Shown piece by piece: positions 60,511 to 64,000 of a DNA stretch of 64,000 bases. The stretch is from positions 1,757,678-1,821,677 of the forward strand of contig NZ_BQME02000001.1 in the NCBI RefSeq assembly GCF_022180385.2. Reading direction: 5' to 3'. The translations under genes were made by a program, and so were the position numbers. This DNA comes from Paenibacillus sp. L3-i20. Lineage in GTDB: Bacteria > Bacillota > Bacilli > Paenibacillales > Paenibacillaceae. Below the pieces are notes generated by a model, which saw only the letters and a list, made by a program, of their open reading frames with translations, was not told where the DNA came from and did no database searches. Each line of letters opens with the position of its first letter. The stretch's first letter is position 1.

Positions 60511-60530
60511 GAGAGGAAAAGTTTCCCCTC
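60511..60530 (-). terminator. Terminator of the second ABC-2 operon
   Basis: GAGAGGAAA / TTTCCCCTC stem, followed on the minus strand by CTCTTTTTC. It lies about 110 bases after the permease stop (60641). The remaining gap 60298-60640 shows no gene. Confidence 0.5.
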
Positions 60531-60640
60531 TTCTTTGTTCTTTTTATAGCTGATGAGTGGACACTTTCAGGATTTTTACAAACGTCGGTTAAAAATAATG
60601 TTATAGAGATATCGAAGTAAGCTCTCAATTCTCATAGCTT

Positions 60641-61351
60641 CTAGGCATCCACCATACGTTTTTTATACAAATAGACGCACAACGAATAGATAACAACAAT
60701 CCATAGTGCAATAACAATTAAGTTAGACCATACACCCGCAAATCCTGCACCCTTCTCGACTGCTTCCGCTAGCTGTACAAGCTGCACATTTGGCAAATAG
60801 GTAACAGCTTTAAGTGCTGGAATTGAGTCAGCGAAAGTAATGAGTGAAGATCCCCACGTAAACAATATAAGGCACGGCATAATAGCGACCGAAGCCTCCA
60901 TTACCGACTTTGTAAGCAACCCAACGAACGTACCAATACCTACATAGAAAACTAAAGATAAAAGTAATCCAACGAGTACTACGGCCATATTAGCGGGATT
61001 ATAACCAAGCAATCTGATTGAAGCATATAGTATAATCCCAGTCGCAAGCATGCTTAATAAGCTTTTTCCTAAGAAAATTTCATAGATACTAGCGGGTGAA
61101 AGTGTAAGTCCCCTCAGCGTATTTTTTTCTTTTTCTTCTGCGACTAACGCCGATTGAATATAGGCTCCTACCATAATAAATGTCAAATTAATAATCATAT
61201 AATGCGCATCAATCGTGATGTCGTCTGACTTTCCGTAAAATAAAGCTAAAATCAATGGAACAATGATTGTCGTAGAGACATACAAGTTTCGGGATACATC
61301 TTTATAATCTTTTTGCAAAATAGCCATTACACGGTTCATTGAAAAGGTCAT
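60641..61351 (-). CDS. ABC-2 type permease
   Basis: A 236-residue permease with six transmembrane helices and no large extracellular loop, of the NatB/short ABC-2 class. The conserved cytosolic turn is KNTLRGLTLSPASIYEIFLG, after the second helix. Its ATG overlaps the ATPase stop by four bases, so the two subunits are translated together. Substrate unknown; such pairs export ions, lipids or small antibiotics. Confidence 0.85.
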   Translation of the reverse strand: MTFSMNRVMAILQKDYKDVSRNLYVSTTIIVPLILALFYGKSDDITIDAHYMIINLTFIMVGAYIQSALVAEEKEKNTLRGLTLSPASIYEIFLGKSLLSMLATGIILYASIRLLGYNPANMAVVLVGLLLSLVFYVGIGTFVGLLTKSVMEASVAIMPCLILFTWGSSLITFADSIPALKAVTYLPNVQLVQLAEAVEKGAGFAGVWSNLIVIALWIVVIYSLCVYLYKKRMVDA

Positions 61352-62196
61352 GATAATTTCCTCCCAGTTACGTCTACGAAAATATCGCCAAGCGTCGGAT
61401 AATTAGATTGAATCGTTTTTACTCGGTTTGCATTCATATATTCATAAACTTGCCGAGCGCCTTTAGCACCCTTAGGTACTGTAACAGTAGAACCATCATT
61501 CAATTCTAACGTAATCGTATCATTGCTATGCATTTCGCGAAGCTTCTTCGGTGAATCAAGCAATTGAATCATACCGCCATTCAGGAATGCAACGCGGTCA
61601 CATAAGGTGTCAGCCTCACTCATATCATGCGTCGTTAAGAAAATCGTCGAGCCTTTTGCCTTTAGTTTTAATAAACCATCATAAATATGTTTCGTATTTA
61701 CAGGGTCTAAAGCTGAGGTTGGCTCATCGAGAAACAGCAGCTCCGGCTCATGAAGGAAAGCTCGGGCCAACACGACCCGCTGGGTCATACCTTTTGATAA
61801 CTTCGATACGACCTTTTTACTCTCTTGTTCCAAATTGACCATTTGCAGCACTTCATGAATGCGTGTCAAAGGAATATCGTACAAACTACAATATAGCTTC
61901 AAATTATCATAAACGGACAAGCGGCTATATAAGGAAGTATTGTCTGTAACGACCGCCATCTTTTGGCGATATTTTGGTTCACTTAACTTGCTGGCAGGTA
62001 CTCCGAATACATAGGCGTTACCTGCCGATTGTTTTAATTGAGCAGTTAAGATTTTAATTGTAGTCGTTTTGCCGGATCCGCTTGGGCCAAGGAATCCGAA
62101 AATTTCACCTTTTTTCACGTTAAAGGATACGTCTTTTAGTGCTTTAGAATTTGCAAATGACTTCTCTAGTGATGTTACTTCAATGATATTTTCCAT
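61348..62196 (-). CDS. ABC transporter ATPase
   Basis: A 282-residue ATPase with Walker A GPSGSGKTT, signature LSKGMTQRVVLARA, Walker B LLFLDEPTSALD and the H-loop TTHDMSEA. A short C-terminal extension carries a beta-strand domain (DTITLELNDGSTVTVPKG). I use ATG 62196, 11 bases after GGAGG; the frame is open upstream to 62337 but that part is not ATPase-like. Partner of the permease at 60641-61351. Confidence 0.9.
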   Translation of the reverse strand: MENIIEVTSLEKSFANSKALKDVSFNVKKGEIFGFLGPSGSGKTTTIKILTAQLKQSAGNAYVFGVPASKLSEPKYRQKMAVVTDNTSLYSRLSVYDNLKLYCSLYDIPLTRIHEVLQMVNLEQESKKVVSKLSKGMTQRVVLARAFLHEPELLFLDEPTSALDPVNTKHIYDGLLKLKAKGSTIFLTTHDMSEADTLCDRVAFLNGGMIQLLDSPKKLREMHSNDTITLELNDGSTVTVPKGAKGARQVYEYMNANRVKTIQSNYPTLGDIFVDVTGRKLS

Positions 62197-62938
62197 TGCG
62201 TTGTTAACCTCCGCTTTCGTTTTCTGTTGTGCCTTCATCTTAGGACAAATCCAGCAGTGGCGCATTATAATCGCAACGAAAGGAGCGTGAAGAGGGGTCA
62301 ATGCTGCGTATTTGGAGCCAAATGGCGCATAGAACACTCTGTTTGGAGCAACAAAATGAGTGAGTGGAGCTATTTATTTGAGTGCATTATTTCTTTGAGT
62401 GAAGTATAGAGATTATTAAATCAAACGTAGCTCTTATGCTGGGTGAAGATAAATCGAGTAAGTCGCTTTCTAAATAATGACAAGTTTTTTGCAACTTTCC
62501 TTGCGGGGCTGGGGTTTAAATATATGTGTGCAGACGATTTTATTCAGTGCGCTTAGGTTCGATAAGGCCTCGGTTACATTGAGTTTAGTTGTGCTAGTGA
62601 TAAATAACCGGTCAGCAGAGTTCATGTTACCGGCCGCTCCGCTCCATGATAGTCGTCCATCATTCTTTTAACTGGGTTACGAATTGAAGCCTAGTGGCTG
62701 ATTTATTCAAACATAGATTCTCATCATCAACTAATGTTACTAAATTCATGTAAGTAAAAAATCTTGAAAAACACCTTTTAAAAAGTATAATTATATAAAT
62801 AATGGAAAGTAGAGTAAATTATAAAAAGGGAGACTGATAACTCATAATTTTTAGAATCAGTCATAATTAACCTGTATTACTGCGAGTGTGAGCGGGGGAA
62901 TTAATATATGACAACTCAAAAAAAAGGAGAAATGGATA
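62197..62938. other. Long intergenic region
   Basis: About 740 bases without a convincing gene. Short frames at 62227-62409 and 62477-62671 have no ribosome binding sites and atypical composition. The last part contains AAAAAAAGGAG for the following gene. Confidence 0.4.
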
Positions 62939-63322
62939 ATGAAAAAACAAATGGTCAGCATAACTACCGCACTTTGTTTAACTTTCTTGTTGTCAGCTTC
63001 CGTATTTGCAGCGAATTTTGACTTTACGTTCACGCCGCCGTTTTTAGGGAGTTTGAAGTCTTCTTCCTCACAACTTGTACCTGTTGCTAGCTCTCCTTAC
63101 GTGAATCCTTCTCAGTCGTCAGCATCAACTACTTACTATTTGTCTCCATCTAATGCTACCACTACAGCTGCAACAAATTATCAATCTAGCCATAAATCAG
63201 GCACTCATAGCTTTACTTATCGTAGAGGTTACGGTGGTTCTGGTACATCGGTTAAGCTAAATGGGTATCCGACAAACGATAATTTTGAAAATTATACAAT
63301 AAATGGAACTTGGTCTCCGTAA
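62939..63322 (+). CDS. Small secreted Ser/Thr-rich protein
   Basis: A 127-residue protein with a Sec signal peptide (MKKQMVSITTALCLTFLLSA, cleaved after VFA). The mature part is low-complexity, rich in S, T, Y, N and P (SQSSASTTYYLSPSNATTTA) and without cysteine. No family recognised; it may be a surface or matrix-associated protein. GGAG lies before the ATG. It is followed by a strong terminator. Confidence 0.6.
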   Translation: MKKQMVSITTALCLTFLLSASVFAANFDFTFTPPFLGSLKSSSSQLVPVASSPYVNPSQSSASTTYYLSPSNATTTAATNYQSSHKSGTHSFTYRRGYGGSGTSVKLNGYPTNDNFENYTINGTWSP

Positions 63323-63348
63323 GCTTTGACAATAAGCACTACACCAAA

Positions 63349-63389
63349 CGGATAACATGCAGGCGTACTCGCCACCTGCATGTTATCCG
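63349..63389 (+). terminator. Strong terminator
   Basis: Perfect 15-bp stem CGGATAACATGCAGG / CCTGCATGTTATCCG with an 11-base loop, followed by TTTATG, 27 bases after the secreted-protein gene. Confidence 0.75.
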
Positions 63390-63423
63390 TTTATGAGCTT
63401 AAAAAGGAGTGGGCAATCCAACG

Positions 63424-64000
63424 ATGAAAAAAATAACAATAGTACTGCTTTTAACCTTGTTGTCTCTATCCCTAGCGGCTTGCGAAACATCATCAAACAA
63501 AAACAAATTGGTCAAACACGAAGATTTAAAAATCTTTTTGCAAACTGTGAAGTTACCGAGCAATCTTTCTCTCTCGTTTGATGCGGGCAAAGTGAAATCT
63601 CCAACATCAGCTAAGACGTATAGCGTAAACTTTATGGAGTTTGACCCTGAACTTGTTTCGCAGCAGCTTCTGCGTCGAGAAATCGTAGAGAAAAAACCTA
63701 TGGCCGAGGGCCCATGGTACCAAACCGGAGATAAATCACTGCAAGAATTTCTTATCGTGTTCGACGGTGGGAAAGGCTTTAACATTAAAGATGGTGTAAA
63801 TGGGGGACTCTCCTATGTTACTTTTAAAGAAGGCTCCGACCGAAAACCAACAGTCATTGTGAGCAACGCTGGACCGCCAAATGTTAGTGAGCAACTAGAT
63901 AAGAGTCAACGGCGAAGCGACTACACTTCTTTTGCAGATTTGTCATTTATGAGCTACGTGGATGCACTAACTTCAGCAGAAAAACAATTGAAAGATCTTA
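63424..64000 (+). CDS. Lipoprotein of unknown function (3' truncated by window)
   Basis: An open frame from ATG 63424 continues to the window end (192 codons seen). The N-terminus is a lipoprotein signal (MKKITIVLLLTLLSLSLAAC; lipobox LAAC). The mature part contains LQTVKLPSNLSLSFDAGKVK, ELVSQQLLRREIVEKKP and GPWYQTGDKSLQEFLIVFDG. I do not recognise the family; the pattern suggests a secreted sensor or accessory protein. AGGAG lies 14 bases before the ATG, which is rather far. It is the only long frame here on the plus strand. Confidence 0.7.
   Translation, partial: MKKITIVLLLTLLSLSLAACETSSNKNKLVKHEDLKIFLQTVKLPSNLSLSFDAGKVKSPTSAKTYSVNFMEFDPELVSQQLLRREIVEKKPMAEGPWYQTGDKSLQEFLIVFDGGKGFNIKDGVNGGLSYVTFKEGSDRKPTVIVSNAGPPNVSEQLDKSQRRSDYTSFADLSFMSYVDALTSAEKQLKDL

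Noticed and set aside
1..64000. CRISPR array, tRNA or rRNA genes
   Set aside because: No regularly spaced repeats, tRNA-like cloverleafs or rRNA core motifs were noticed on reading; tRNAscan and CRISPR finders were not run.

Overview
The window looks like chromosomal DNA from a low-to-mid GC Gram-positive of the Paenibacillaceae (Paenibacillus/Cohnella type). The evidence is three kinds of S-layer-homology (SLH) protein, AraC regulators fused to glycosidase-like sensors, a Bce-type antibiotic-sensing module, a YndJ-family protein, strong AGGAGG ribosome binding sites and GTG/TTG starts. No rRNA, tRNA or CRISPR array was seen. This assignment is inference; no marker gene is present.

Layout. 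1-6.8 kb: poorly known genes, a phnX remnant, a cupin protein, a ferric-siderophore-binding lipoprotein with its AraC regulator and a Fur-like box, and an SMR efflux pair. 7.3-13.7 kb: an SLH-anchored PHP/CehA-type metallohydrolase, several gene remnants, a secreted agmatine-deiminase-like lipoprotein, a MerR regulator and two small membrane proteins. 14.07-27.25 kb (minus strand): a tight 12-gene operon that is the highlight. It pairs an aldolase and an archaeal-type 3-dehydroquinate synthase homologue (the two enzymes that make 3-amino-4-hydroxybenzoate in other bacteria) with a chorismate-lyase-like enzyme (a source of 4-hydroxybenzoate), three PaaK-like adenylate-forming ligases, one more acyl-CoA synthetase, an amidohydrolase, an ABC exporter, a CPBP membrane protease and a racemase-TPR fusion. 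With no carrier protein, PKS or NRPS, this fits a CoA- or adenylate-based route to an aryl amide or benzoxazole (closoxazole/nataxazole logic).

27.8-31.3 kb: an AlkD-like DNA repair protein, a small secreted protein, and a TetR gene plus membrane-protein operon, each preceded by a matching palindromic operator. 31.4-33.7 kb: an SLH-M13 metallopeptidase. 34.3-39.4 kb: a decayed IS3-family element followed by an AT-rich single-gene NLR-like protein (calcineurin-like phosphoesterase plus STAND NTPase), a candidate antiphage gene. 39.8-45.4 kb: a YndJ-family protein and a Bce-type two-component/ABC module. 45.5-53.8 kb: an AraC/GH39-like regulator, a membrane-anchored domain-swapped GH3, a conventional GH3 and a broken GtrA-like gene. 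54-57.6 kb: XRE regulators with DUF2975, a 200-bp MITE-like hairpin and an SLH-GH18 protein. 57.9-64 kb: a second SLH-M13 peptidase, a second ABC-2 exporter and two secreted/lipoprotein genes, the last cut by the window end.
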